From contig JAPSFT010000026.1 of NCBI GenBank assembly GCA_035063765.1, forward strand, positions 1 to 50,053: a stretch of DNA of 50,053 nucleotides. Reading direction: 5' to 3'. The stretch comes from Deltaproteobacteria bacterium (GTDB lineage Bacteria > Myxococcota_A > UBA9160 > PR03). The notes beneath the pieces were generated by a model. It did no database searches. It saw only the letters and a list, made by a program, of their open reading frames with translations, and was not told where the DNA came from. Of this stretch, positions 8,106 through 16,032 are shown piece by piece. The stretch's first letter is position 1; every line of letters begins with the position of its first letter. The translations under genes and the position numbers were made by a program.

Positions 8106-8372
8106 TCAACGCGCGTGGCAGGTCCGCGAGAAGGGCACCGTCGCCTGGCAGCCGATCGCGCCCGTCACGCCCCCGGCGAGGACGCCGCAGGCGGTCGTCG
8201 TGGCCGCCTGCTCGGCCTCGCGCTCGGTGGGGGCGGCAGCGCTCGCACAGCGCTCGCGGCCCTCGTAGCGGATGCAGACCTCGCAGGTGACGCCCGCGTG
8301 GGACAGCGTGGTCCAGTAGAGCGCGGCGCCCGCGGTGGCGAGCAGCGCGAGCGTGACGAGGACGCCCTTCAC
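8106..8372 (-). CDS. Small N-terminally anchored or secreted protein with six cysteines
   Basis: 88 residues starting at GTG 8372, whose GTGA overlaps the stop of the SRAP gene. Residues 3-20 are hydrophobic (GVLVTLALLATAGAALYW), fitting a membrane anchor or uncleaved signal. The rest carries six cysteines at 30, 33, 42, 62, 75 and 85, beginning with TCEVCIRYEGRERC. This could form three disulfides in the periplasm or bind a metal. I do not recognise a named family; a similar CEVC...C...C pattern exists, as far as I recall, in uncharacterised deltaproteobacterial proteins. Translational coupling to the SRAP gene makes it real despite its size. Function unknown. Confidence 0.7.
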   Translation of the reverse strand: MKGVLVTLALLATAGAALYWTTLSHAGVTCEVCIRYEGRERCASAAAPTEREAEQAATTTACGVLAGGVTGAIGCQATVPFSRTCHAR

Positions 8373-9058
8373 GCGGCCCCCCCGGCCGTGAAGAGATCGC
8401 GCTCCGGCTCGAGGAGGCGCGCGTCGTCCTCGCGCACGTCGTTCACGCGGCGGTCGACGGGATGCGCCACGAGCCCCTCCGCGCCGCGCCCCGCGAGCAG
8501 CGGCGCGAGCGCCGCGGGGTCGTCGAGGGCGGGGTCGAGCCAGCGCTCGTAGTCGGCGGGCGCGAGCAGGAGCGGCATGCGGTCGTGGAGCGGGCGCACC
8601 GCTCCGGCCGCGGGCACGGTCAGGATCGCGCAGCTCTCGAGCGCCTCGGCGCCCCGCTGCCAGCGCTCGAAGAGCGCGCCCATCGCGAGCAGGCCGCCCG
8701 CGCCCGGGCGGATCGCGAAGGGCCGCGCGCTGCGGCCCGCGTGCTGCCACTCGTAGAAGCCGTCGGCGGGCACGAGGCCGCGCCGGCGGGCGAGCGCTGC
8801 GCGGAAGAGCGGCGACCCCGCGGCCGTCTCGGCGCGCGCATTGATCGGGCGGCGGCCGGAGGCGGGATCCGCGGCCCAGGCCGGTACGAGGCCCCAGCGC
8901 GGCGCGGCGAGCACCCGCCGCTCCCCTTCGACGCGGACCAGGGGGACGGGCTGGCCGGGCGCCACGTTGAAGCGCGGCGGGACGTCGGGCACGGCCGCGA
9001 GCCCGAAGTGGCGGGCCAGCTCCGGGCCCGGCGTCGCGAGGAAGAAGCGCCCGCACAT
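8369..9058 (-). CDS. yedK: SOS response-associated peptidase (SRAP, YedK/HMCES family)
   Basis: 229 residues beginning MCGRF. Cys2, exposed after Met removal, forms the thiazolidine crosslink with abasic sites in single-stranded DNA in characterised members. The other conserved positions are present: Asn73 in PINARAE, Glu103 in FYEW and His158 in LHDRMP. The protein shields abasic sites from nucleases and error-prone repair. The ATG at 9058 has no Shine-Dalgarno but has TAGCCT nine bases upstream, a leaderless pattern. No LexA-type box was noticed in the 221-base intergenic region. The six-cysteine small protein gene is coupled downstream. Confidence 0.93.
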   Translation of the reverse strand: MCGRFFLATPGPELARHFGLAAVPDVPPRFNVAPGQPVPLVRVEGERRVLAAPRWGLVPAWAADPASGRRPINARAETAAGSPLFRAALARRRGLVPADGFYEWQHAGRSARPFAIRPGAGGLLAMGALFERWQRGAEALESCAILTVPAAGAVRPLHDRMPLLLAPADYERWLDPALDDPAALAPLLAGRGAEGLVAHPVDRRVNDVREDDARLLEPERDLFTAGGAA

Positions 9059-9067
9059 CCGGGGGCG

Positions 9068-9073
9068 AGGCTA
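9068..9073 (-). promoter_or_regulatory. Leaderless-type -10 (TAGCCT) for the SRAP gene
   Basis: TAGCCT on the minus strand ends nine bases before the ATG of the SRAP gene, with only CGCCCCCGG between. There is no Shine-Dalgarno, so transcription probably starts at the start codon. Confidence 0.5.
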
Positions 9074-9235
9074 GCATCGCAGGCATCGAGGGAAATCCGC
9101 GTGCGGGAAAGGGAAGCGGGCTTCCCATCCGGGCCGGTGCAGGGGGCTCGCAGGCGGAGCGCAGACGGGGGGACCAGGCGTGCGCGGGCCCGCGCGGATC
9201 GGCTCCCCTCGCATCCGGAGCACGCTTCTTGCAGC

Positions 9236-9252
9236 ATCGCCCGCCGGGCGAT
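9236..9252. promoter_or_regulatory. Inverted repeat upstream of the DxDGDG lipoprotein gene
   Basis: ATCGCCC-GCC-GGGCGAT, seven-base arms around three bases, ends 27 bases before the ATG at 9280, in the 221-base region between the divergent SRAP and lipoprotein genes. It could be an operator or a hairpin in the 5' leader. Nothing else in the intergenic region stands out. Confidence 0.35.
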
Positions 9253-9279
9253 TCCGCCCGCCCCGTCCGAGGTGTACCC

Positions 9280-10650
9280 ATGCGTTCCCGCCTCGTGCTC
9301 GCCGCGCTGCTGCTCTCGGTGCCCTTCGGGCACGCCGGCTGTGCCGCGCGCAGCACCGGCCTCCCCAATGCACCGATCTTCAACACCGGCGCCACGGCGA
9401 CGATCATCCCGCCGGGCGCCGCGGCACCCGCCATGCCGGGCTACGGCCAGCAGAGCCAGACCATGGGCGGCCCCGGGCAGGCGAGCGGGAGCACCTCGAG
9501 CAGCGGTGTCCCCGGCATGGGCGGCTATCCGCAAGCGCAGGGCTACCCGCCGGCGCAGGGCTACCCGCAGCAGGTGACGCCCTCGGCGGCGATGCAGTCG
9601 CTCGGCGGTGCCGTCACGATCGACACGCGCCAGATCCGGCGCCGCGAGGATCCGCTCTGGAGCAACCCCCTCTTCTGGCCCTTCGCCGTCGTCGCCTGGC
9701 CGTTCGTGGCCCTCGACCGCAAGGTGAGCGCCGGCAAGGACGAGGCCTTCCGCCGCCGCGCCTACCAGCGCATCCAGGAGCAGACGGGGGTGCCCTTCCC
9801 CGACGACTCGCCCTACGGCACGCACGAGCAATCCCAGATGGCGGCCGAGCAGGCGCAGCAGCAGGCGATCGAGCAGCAGCTCCTCGAGCAGCGCGGCGGC
9901 GCTCCCGGCCACCCGGCGGCGGGTGGCAGCGGCAGCCCCGCCGCCGGCTACGCGAGCGCGCGCCCCTCGCTCTCGATCGCCGATGAGCTCGCGGCGCTCC
10001 GGGCCGGCCGGGCACCCGGGGCAGCACCCGCGGCCGAGCCCACGCCGGCCGAGGCGCCGAGCGGGGCCGCCCCGAGCCCGGGCGCCGCGGCCGCCGACGA
10101 GGTCGAGGACCGCGACGGCGACGGGCGCGCGGACCGCTGGGTCTACGAGTCGGACGGCCGGCGGCGCGAGCTGCTCGACGAGGATCACGACGGGCGGCCC
10201 GAGCGCACCACCTGGTACGAGCAGGACGGCGAGACGATCGCGCGCCGGGACGAGGACACCGACGGCGACGGCGAGGTCGACTCCTGGAGCACGTACCAGG
10301 GCGGCGAGCTCGCCCGCCGCCGCACCGACGGCGACCACGACGGCGAGCCCGACACCTGGACGACCTACGACGCGAAGGGCCGGATCGCGCGCCACGAGCA
10401 GGACGCGAACGGCGACGGCGTGCGCGACACGGTCGACTACTTCAGCGCCGGCAAGATCGTCCGCCGCTCCGAGGACGCCGACGGCGACGGCCGCCCCGAG
10501 AAGATCACGCACTTCGACGAGAAGGGGCGCCCCAGCACGCTCGAGGAGGACACCGACGGCGACGGCCTGGTCGACACGCGCTCGCACTATGCCGGTGGCA
10601 AGCTCGTCCGGCGCGAGCTGCTCGACGAAGCCAAGGCAGCGACGCCCTGA
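9280..10650 (+). CDS. Putative lipoprotein with seven DxDGDG calcium-binding-like repeats
   Basis: 456 residues. An Arg-containing hydrophobic N-terminus ends in FGHAGC, so Cys21 may be lipidated, although His at -3 is not ideal for a lipobox. Residues 50-100 are Gly/Pro/Gln/Tyr-rich (GYPQAQGYPPAQGYPQQ). Residues 126-146 are hydrophobic (WSNPLFWPFAVVAWPF), and 183-205 are Gln-rich and helical. From 277 to 450 seven units repeat every 23-26 residues around DxDGDG or DxDHDG (starts at 277, 300, 326, 350, 375, 399 and 424), each followed by D.W..Y...G...RR. The Asp spacing is like EF-hand or thrombospondin type-3 calcium loops. It is likely a surface or periplasmic protein binding calcium. The CAP-domain gene follows after ten bases. 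No enzymatic motif seen. Confidence 0.75.
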   Translation: MRSRLVLAALLLSVPFGHAGCAARSTGLPNAPIFNTGATATIIPPGAAAPAMPGYGQQSQTMGGPGQASGSTSSSGVPGMGGYPQAQGYPPAQGYPQQVTPSAAMQSLGGAVTIDTRQIRRREDPLWSNPLFWPFAVVAWPFVALDRKVSAGKDEAFRRRAYQRIQEQTGVPFPDDSPYGTHEQSQMAAEQAQQQAIEQQLLEQRGGAPGHPAAGGSGSPAAGYASARPSLSIADELAALRAGRAPGAAPAAEPTPAEAPSGAAPSPGAAAADEVEDRDGDGRADRWVYESDGRRRELLDEDHDGRPERTTWYEQDGETIARRDEDTDGDGEVDSWSTYQGGELARRRTDGDHDGEPDTWTTYDAKGRIARHEQDANGDGVRDTVDYFSAGKIVRRSEDADGDGRPEKITHFDEKGRPSTLEEDTDGDGLVDTRSHYAGGKLVRRELLDEAKAATP

Positions 10651-10660
10651 GGCCCCTTCC

Positions 10661-11167
10661 ATGCCCCGGACGCCCTTCCAGGCCGTCGTCTTCCTGGTTG
10701 CCCTGTGGGCCACGCTCGCCGTCCTCGCACCGCTTGCGCGGGCTGCGGACGGCGCCGATCCCGAGCTCGCCCGCCTCGAGGCCGCCTTCCACGAGCTCGT
10801 CAATCAGGTGCGCGAGCGCGAGGGCCTGATCGCCCTCCGGCGCGATCCGCGCGTCGATCGGGTGGCGCGCGCCCACAGCCGCGACATGATCGCGCGCGGC
10901 TACTTCGCCCACGAGACGCCGGAGGGGCTGACACCGCCCGACCGGCTGGCCCGCGGCGGTGTCACCGGCATCTCGCTGGCGGGGGAGAACGTGGGCCTCA
11001 CGAACCGCGGCGACCCCAACCGCGAGATCGTCACCGGCTGGCTCGCGTCCCCGCTGCACCGCCAGAACCTGCTGGCCCCGATGTTCAACGTGACCGGGAT
11101 CGGCATCGCCCGCGCGCCCGACGGCCGGTTCTTCTACACCCAGCTCTACGTCACCGTCCCCCGCTGA
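10661..11167 (+). CDS. Secreted CAP (SCP/PR1-like) domain protein
   Basis: 168 residues with a signal peptide (hydrophobic 8-26, likely cleavage after ARA at 27-29). The CAP domain covers about 38-166: AHSRDM with His72, the GYFAHETPEG loop, LAGENV at 107-111, and W..SPLHRQNLLAPMFNVTGIGIA from 127. This matches the bacterial CAP family (YkwD-like). Conserved His and Glu residues form the cavity, but most bacterial members have no defined activity. It lies ten bases after the calcium-repeat lipoprotein gene, and the spacing implies one transcript. CAP folds can bind divalent metals, which would fit that neighbour. It converges on the secreted hypothetical gene at 11202. Confidence 0.85.
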   Translation: MPRTPFQAVVFLVALWATLAVLAPLARAADGADPELARLEAAFHELVNQVREREGLIALRRDPRVDRVARAHSRDMIARGYFAHETPEGLTPPDRLARGGVTGISLAGENVGLTNRGDPNREIVTGWLASPLHRQNLLAPMFNVTGIGIARAPDGRFFYTQLYVTVPR

Positions 11168-11201
11168 GCGGGAGCCTGCGGACCGTTCCGGCCGCCGCCG
11201 T

Positions 11202-12086
11202 TCAGCGGAAGGTGGTGGCGAGCTGGCGGTCGTCCCAGTAGACGTCGAGCGGGCGCCCGAGGTCGAAGCTGGCGGGCAGGATCACGTAGCCGAGCACCAG
11301 CTCGTCGGCGGCGAGATCCCCGAGGCTGCCCGAGAGGACGCCGAGCTGGCGCGGGTCGTCGCGCTGCGGCGAGAAGGTGAGATGGCCCTGCACGAAGCTG
11401 AAGTTCGGCAGGAAGCGCTCGGCGTCGCGCGGCTGCACGCTGAAGAGCAGGACGGGCCCTCCCTCGGCGCCGGCGCTGCGCAGCCGCTCCTCGAAGGCCT
11501 GCGAGTGCGCGATCGAGACGCGCAGGCTGTCGTCGCCCGCCTTGCCCGCGCGCAGGAAGGTCGCGGGCGTGCGCTTCTGGGACAGCTCGACCAGGTAGAA
11601 GAGGTCCCGCAGCTCACCGTCGGTGAGGGCGAGATCGCTCGGGCGGGGAGCGGCGGGCGCCGGCGGCGGGACGGGCGGCGCGGCGGAGACCTGGGGCAGT
11701 GCGGCCGCGGGCGCCGCACCCGGAGTGGCGCTGCCGGCCCCGGCCCCTGCGCCGCCGAGATCGGCGTTGCCGAGCGTGCGCACCTTCTCGGCGCGCTCGA
11801 TCAGGTTGTAGGGGTTGTTCTCGTCGATCTTCTGGCGGTGCAGCTCCCAGAGATACGCCCGCGGCAGGTTCTCGGGCCGCAGCGGCGGCACGCGCGACGG
11901 CTCGACCCGCTTCGCCTCGCGGCAGGGCACGTCCGCCTGCCGCTTCACGACGAAGACGCTCCCGTCGGGACACACGCCGGTGATGCCGGCGGCGCTGAGC
12001 GGCCAGGCGAGGGCCAGCGCGGCGAGGCCACGGGAAACCCGCGGCGCAACCCGCGAGGGGAGGGATCGGGGCGGCTGCTGCGACAT
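11202..12086 (-). CDS. Secreted hypothetical protein
   Basis: 294 residues; not a family I recognise. Residues 1-33 look like a signal sequence (Arg-rich, then LAALALAWPLSAAG). Next comes a short two-cysteine module, GVCPDGSVFVVKRQADVPC, reminiscent of small secreted deltaproteobacterial proteins; then a helical YLWELHRQKIDENNPYN segment, an Ala/Pro/Gly-rich linker (about 105-145), and a C-terminal domain. That domain contains LTDGELRDLFYLVELSQ, VLLFSVQPRDAERFLPNFSF and DVYWDDRQLATTFR. No enzyme motif is visible. The ATG at 12086 has GAGAGG eight bases upstream and a promoter-like TTGATT-18-TACGAT. It converges on the CAP gene, and both reading frames end CGC-TGA. Confidence 0.65.
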   Translation of the reverse strand: MSQQPPRSLPSRVAPRVSRGLAALALAWPLSAAGITGVCPDGSVFVVKRQADVPCREAKRVEPSRVPPLRPENLPRAYLWELHRQKIDENNPYNLIERAEKVRTLGNADLGGAGAGAGSATPGAAPAAALPQVSAAPPVPPPAPAAPRPSDLALTDGELRDLFYLVELSQKRTPATFLRAGKAGDDSLRVSIAHSQAFEERLRSAGAEGGPVLLFSVQPRDAERFLPNFSFVQGHLTFSPQRDDPRQLGVLSGSLGDLAADELVLGYVILPASFDLGRPLDVYWDDRQLATTFR

Positions 12087-12110
12087 CGTCCAAGCCTCTC
12101 GGAGTGCCCG

Positions 12111-12140
12111 ATCGTAGACCGAAAACCCTTGCGGAATCAA
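12111..12140 (-). promoter_or_regulatory. Promoter-like TTGATT-N18-TACGAT for the secreted hypothetical
   Basis: On the minus strand the -35 is TTGATT (12140-12135) and the -10 is TACGAT (12116-12111), 18 bases apart and 24 bases before the ATG. The -35 overlaps the end of the rluB-type gene. Five-base arms ATCAA/TTGAT (12136-12150) surround it. AT-rich bases are rare here, which helps the element stand out. Confidence 0.5.
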
Positions 12141-12979
12141 GGATTTTGATCGGGTCCGCGAGGTTGCGCGCGAGCTGCACGCCGGGCTTCGTGCGGCCGC
12201 TCCGGCCCTTGCGCCGCCGGCCTGCCGCCGGCCTGCTGCCCACGCTGCCGCGCGAGGGCGGCCGCGTGGCGCTCGAGGGCCCGCACCTCGCCCCCGGTGA
12301 GCGGCCGCGCGCCCCCCGCCGGCAGCCGCCCGAGCCGCTGCGGCCCCATCCGGGTGCGCACGAGCCGCACGACCGGGTGCCCGAGCGCCGCGAGTGCGCG
12401 GCGGATCTGGCGCTTGCGGCCCTCGCGCACGGCCAGCACGAAGCGCGTCGCGCCCGCGCGCGCGGCGAAGCGCGCGGGGCCGACCCGCGCGGGCGCTGTC
12501 GGCCCGTCGTCGAGCTCGACCCCCGCCGCCAGTCGGCGCAGGGAAGCGTCGCTCATGCGGCCGCGGGCGGTCACCTGGTACTCGCGCTCGCTGCCGAGCG
12601 AGGGATGGAGCAGCGCGTGGGCGACGGTGCCGTCGTTGGTGAGCAGGACGAGCCCCTCGGTGTCGAAGTCGAGGCGGCCGACCGGGAAGAGCCGCGGCAG
12701 CCCGGGAGGGAGCAGGTCCATCACCGTGCGCCGGCCCTCGCGGTCACGCACCGTGGTCAGGACGCCGCGCGGCTTGTGCACGATCCACCAGGCGTGGCGC
12801 GCGAGCGCGACGCGCCGGCCGTCGACCGTGACCGTCTGGCTGGCCGGGTCGGCACGGTCGCCGAGCCGGGCGACCGTGCCGTCGATCCGCACCCGGCCCG
12901 CGCGGATCCACGCCTCCGCTGCACGGCGCGAGGCGAGTCCGGCGCCGGCTAGGAGCTTCTGCACGCGCTCGGCGGACAT
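12137..12979 (-). CDS. rluB: 23S rRNA pseudouridine synthase, RluB/RsuA family
   Basis: 280 residues. An N-terminal S4 RNA-binding domain (about 1-60, VQKLLAGAGLASRRAAEAWI) precedes the pseudouridine synthase domain with the catalytic motif VGRLDFDTEGLVLLTND (Asp104). Further family blocks are VHKPRGVLTTVRD near 68 and REGRKRQIRRALAALGHPV near 195, typical of RluB. After about residue 240 there is an Arg/Ala/Gln-rich tail of low complexity. It isomerises one uridine of 23S rRNA (2605 in E. coli RluB). The gene lies downstream of scpB, as scpA-scpB-rluB clusters usually do. No clear Shine-Dalgarno is present before the ATG; a GGCCGG/CCGGCC hairpin (12988-13007) sits upstream. RluE or RsuA specificity cannot be excluded. 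Confidence 0.9.
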   Translation of the reverse strand: MSAERVQKLLAGAGLASRRAAEAWIRAGRVRIDGTVARLGDRADPASQTVTVDGRRVALARHAWWIVHKPRGVLTTVRDREGRRTVMDLLPPGLPRLFPVGRLDFDTEGLVLLTNDGTVAHALLHPSLGSEREYQVTARGRMSDASLRRLAAGVELDDGPTAPARVGPARFAARAGATRFVLAVREGRKRQIRRALAALGHPVVRLVRTRMGPQRLGRLPAGGARPLTGGEVRALERHAAALARQRGQQAGGRPAAQGPERPHEARRAARAQPRGPDQNP

Positions 12980-12987
12980 GCCTAGAA

Positions 12988-13007
12988 GGCCGGCTCGCGA
13001 ACCGGCC
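12988..13007. other. Hairpin between scpB and the pseudouridine synthase gene
   Basis: GGCCGG, eight bases, CCGGCC lies in the 56-base gap between the scpB stop and the start of the pseudouridine synthase gene. It has no T-tract. It might tune expression of the last gene of the block; this is inference from position. Confidence 0.3.
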
Positions 13008-13035
13008 GGCGCCGCGGGCGGGCGACGTCCATCGG

Positions 13036-13707
13036 CTAGTGGGTGGTGACGGGCGGCTCGAGCTCGGGCTCTGCGTCCGGATCGAAGTCGCCCTCCTCCT
13101 CGTCGCCGTCACACGGGGAGGTCGCGGCCGCCGCGCCGGCCGGCAGCTCGCCAGCCTCGCTGGCCGCCGCCGCGCGGTCGCGCAGGAGCTCCTCGATCTC
13201 GCGCAGCGTCGGCAGGTCCGAGAGCGAGGCCAGCCCGAAGACCTCGAGGAAGCGCCGGGTGGTCGCGTAGAGCATCGGGCGTCCGGGCACCTCGCGGTGT
13301 CCCGCGATCCGCACGAGCCGCCGCTCGAGCAGGCTCGTCACCACGGCGCCGACGTCGACCCCGCGCACCAGCTCGAGCTCCGCCCGCGTGATCGGCTGCT
13401 TGTAGGCGACGATGGCGAGGGTCTCGAGCGCGGCGCGCGAGAGGCGCAGCGGCGGCTGCGGGCGCAGCCGTTGCAGCCACGGCGCGAGCTCGGGGAGCGT
13501 ACGGAGCTGGAAGCCGCCGGCGACCTCCTCGATCCGGAAGCCGCGCCCCGCCTCGGCGTACTCGGCCTCGAGCGCGGCGAGCAGCCCGCGCACCTCCGTC
13601 GGTGTCGTCTCCTCGCCGAGCACCCCTGCGAGCTTCTGGGCCGAGACCGGCTCGGCCGCCGCCAGCAGCAGCGCTTCGAGCACCTGGCGCTTCTCGCGAG
13701 CCTCCAT
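13036..13707 (-). CDS. scpB: Segregation and condensation protein B (SMC kleisin partner)
   Basis: 223 residues. Two winged-helix domains are recognisable: REKRQVLEALLLAAAEPVS at the start, and LSRAALETLAIVAYKQPITR, the most conserved ScpB block, near 88-107. This is followed by RGVDVGAVVTSLLERRLVRIAG and MLYATTRRFLEVFGL. The last 30 residues are an acidic tail (DGDEEEGDFDPDAEPELEP). ScpB dimerises on ScpA and joins the SMC complex that compacts and segregates chromosomes. The ATG at 13707 lies ten bases after the scpA stop with a GGAGG eight bases upstream. The order scpA-scpB-rluB is classic. Confidence 0.94.
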   Translation of the reverse strand: MEAREKRQVLEALLLAAAEPVSAQKLAGVLGEETTPTEVRGLLAALEAEYAEAGRGFRIEEVAGGFQLRTLPELAPWLQRLRPQPPLRLSRAALETLAIVAYKQPITRAELELVRGVDVGAVVTSLLERRLVRIAGHREVPGRPMLYATTRRFLEVFGLASLSDLPTLREIEELLRDRAAAASEAGELPAGAAAATSPCDGDEEEGDFDPDAEPELEPPVTTH

Positions 13708-13717
13708 CGGGCCTCCT

Positions 13718-14584
13718 TCAGACCGCCTCGGCGAGGCGTTCGCGCAGATCCCCCTCGCCCGCCCGGCGCAGCCGGATCGGACCCTCGGGCGCGCCCGCGT
13801 CGTCGAGGCTCTGGAAGATCCGCAGCGCCGTGATCCGCGCGAGCTCGAGGATCGCCAGGAAGGTGGCGACCAGGACCGCACGCGAGGCGTAGCGGCCGTC
13901 GGGGCCGCGCAGGAGCGCCTCGAACTCGACCACCTCGGCGGCCTCGAGCGCGTCGATCACGGTCACCATGCGCTCGCGCACCGTGACGGCCTCGGTGACC
14001 ACCTCGTGCGCATGCCCGGCCGCCTGGGTCTGGCGCATCGCGCGCCGGAAGGCCTCGAGCAGCGGCAGCAAGCCGACCTCGATCTCGCGCTCGGCCTCGG
14101 GCAGGGGCGGCGGCGCCTCGCCGGGCGGCGCCCAGATCTCGCGGCCGAGCAGCGGCCGCTGGCCGAGCTCGGCGGCCGCCTCCTGGAAGCGCTGGTACTC
14201 GAGCAGCCGCGCGACCAGCTCGGCCCGCGGGTCGAGGCCGTCCTCCTCGGCCTCGTCGTCGGCCGGGGGCAGCAGCATCCGCGACTTGATCCAGGCCAGG
14301 GTCGCGGCCATCACCAGGTACTCGGCGGCGACGTCGAGGTGGAGCTCGCGCATCAGCTCGAGGTACTCGAGATACTGGCGCGCGACCTGCGCGATCGGCA
14401 GGTCCGTGATCTCGAGCTCGTCCTCGCGGATCAGATGGAGAAGGAGGTCGAGCGGCCCGTCGAAGACCGGGAGGCGGATCGAGCAGGCCGCGCTGCCCTC
14501 GGCGAGCGGCTCGAAGAGCAGGCTCTCGGACGTCGCTCCGGCGAGCGTGCTCCGCTCGGTGGAAGGGCTGTCGGCGGCGGACAT
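13718..14584 (-). CDS. scpA: Segregation and condensation protein A (kleisin)
   Basis: 288 residues. The N-terminal block VFDGPLDLLLHLIREDELEITDLPIA (residues about 42-67) is the kleisin helix-turn-helix that binds the SMC neck. It is followed by AAEYLVMAATLAWIKSRMLLPP, also diagnostic. The middle is a charged, Pro-rich linker, and the C-terminal winged helix contains FLAILELARITALRIFQ. ScpA bridges the SMC dimer and recruits ScpB. The start is ATG 14584, about 70 bases after the cca stop; upstream in-frame ATGs near 14660 would overlap cca and lack family similarity. Confidence 0.93.
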   Translation of the reverse strand: MSAADSPSTERSTLAGATSESLLFEPLAEGSAACSIRLPVFDGPLDLLLHLIREDELEITDLPIAQVARQYLEYLELMRELHLDVAAEYLVMAATLAWIKSRMLLPPADDEAEEDGLDPRAELVARLLEYQRFQEAAAELGQRPLLGREIWAPPGEAPPPLPEAEREIEVGLLPLLEAFRRAMRQTQAAGHAHEVVTEAVTVRERMVTVIDALEAAEVVEFEALLRGPDGRYASRAVLVATFLAILELARITALRIFQSLDDAGAPEGPIRLRRAGEGDLRERLAEAV

Positions 14585-14655
14585 CGAGGCGGCTCCCGGA
14601 GGAGGAACGGGCCTGGCGTGCCGGCGGCGCGCCGTCTGGGGGGAGCTGGCGCGCA

Positions 14656-16032
14656 TCATGGCAGATCGGGGTCGGGCGGGCAACCGGCGTCCGGCGCTGC
14701 GCCGGCGCCGCGCCGTGCGTGCCGCCGGGCCCGCCGCGCCTCGCGCGCGGCGACCTCGCGCGCGAGCGCGAGCGCCGCCTCGCGCTCGCGCACGGCGCCG
14801 TCGAGGAACGCCGCGCGGATCCGCGCGAGGGCCACCCCGACCACCGGGCCCGCGAGCCCGGCCGCCACCAGGTCCGCACCGGTCACCGGCGCGCGCCGCC
14901 CCCGATCCTCGCTCGCCCAGCGCGCGATGCGCCGGCGATCCGCGGGCGTGGCGAGGCTCCAGAGCGCCAGCAGGCTCTCGTCGTCGATCGGCGCAAGCGC
15001 GGCGTCGATCGCGCCGCGCCCGCGCGCACGCGCGAGCTCGCGCTGCCAGCGCACGCGTGCACGCGGCAGGGCCGTGATCCGCGCAGCCCCCTCGCCGCGC
15101 ACGGCGAGCCGCCGCAGGGTGCGGCGGCGCAGCGTGGGATCGACCGCCGCGAGCCAGACCGCGAAGCCGGTGACCCAGGGGCGCGCGCGCTGGGGCGGCC
15201 AGGGCGGCCCGGCGAGCGCCCGGCCGACGCGCCGCAGCGCCGGTGCCGCCGCGGCCGGGAGGCCGAGACCCGGCTCGAGCGCACCGAGGACGTGCCACTC
15301 GTCGAGCAGGCGCAGCGCTGCTGCCGGATCGAGCCCGAGCGCCGCGTCGGAGAACACCTGCTCGAGCTCGCGCCGGAAGCGCTCGCCCGACACCGCCGCG
15401 AAGGCGCCGTCGCGCAGCGCATCGCGCAGCGCCGAGCGGGTGCCGCGCGCGAGCCGGAAGCCGAGCCGCGCCGCGAGCCGCGCGGCGCGCAGCGCGCGCG
15501 TCGGGTCGTCGTGGAAGCTGCGGGCGTGGAAGACGCGCAGCACCCGCGCCTCCAGGTCCTCGCGCGCACCACCGGGATCGAGCAGCGCCGGCCGCCCCCG
15601 CCGGGCGGCCCGGGTGAGCGCGAGCGCCAGCGCGTTCACCGTGAAGTCGCGCCGGCGCAGGTCGTCCTCGACCGGTCCGGGCTCGACGGCCGGCAGCGCA
15701 CCCGGCCGCGCGTAGTGCTCGCGGCGCGCGACGGCGAGATCGATCGCGGCGTTGCCGTCCGCGACCCGCACGGTTCCGAAGCGGTCGTGGCCGGCCACCC
15801 GCGCGCCGGGGAGCGCGGCACGCGCCAGCGCCTCGGCCCCGCCCTCGCCGTGCGGCTCGAGGAGCAGGTCGAGGTCGCGCAGCGGGCGGCGCAGGAGGAG
15901 ATCGCGCACCGGCCCGCCGACCAGCCAGAGCGCGATGCCGCGCCGCTCCGCCTCCGCCCTCACCGCCGCCAGCAGGCCGCCCGCCGCCGGCGGCAGCGCG
16001 CGCGCGAGGGCCTCGGGATCCAGCGCGCTCAC
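14656..16032 (-). CDS. cca: CCA tRNA nucleotidyltransferase / poly(A) polymerase family
   Basis: 458 residues, class II nucleotidyltransferase. The head domain has LVGGPVRDLLL (residues 37-47), the two metal-binding aspartates in RDLDLL (Asp53, Asp55), RRDFTVNALAL near 137 and the DPTRALRAARLAARLGF block near 185. The enzyme builds or repairs the 3' CCA of tRNA; some relatives add only A or C, or act as poly(A) polymerase, which cannot be settled by eye. The start is GTG 16032, overlapping the xerD stop (GTGA). The C-terminus after about 400 is Arg/Ala-rich and ends with Pro/Asp-rich residues. Confidence 0.9.
   Translation of the reverse strand: MSALDPEALARALPPAAGGLLAAVRAEAERRGIALWLVGGPVRDLLLRRPLRDLDLLLEPHGEGGAEALARAALPGARVAGHDRFGTVRVADGNAAIDLAVARREHYARPGALPAVEPGPVEDDLRRRDFTVNALALALTRAARRGRPALLDPGGAREDLEARVLRVFHARSFHDDPTRALRAARLAARLGFRLARGTRSALRDALRDGAFAAVSGERFRRELEQVFSDAALGLDPAAALRLLDEWHVLGALEPGLGLPAAAAPALRRVGRALAGPPWPPQRARPWVTGFAVWLAAVDPTLRRRTLRRLAVRGEGAARITALPRARVRWQRELARARGRGAIDAALAPIDDESLLALWSLATPADRRRIARWASEDRGRRAPVTGADLVAAGLAGPVVGVALARIRAAFLDGAVREREAALALAREVAAREARRARRHARRGAGAAPDAGCPPDPDLP

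Noticed and set aside
9058-9279. LexA/SOS box upstream of the SRAP gene
   Set aside because: I looked for a palindromic SOS-type box (CTGT-N8-ACAG or similar) in the intergenic region and did not see one.
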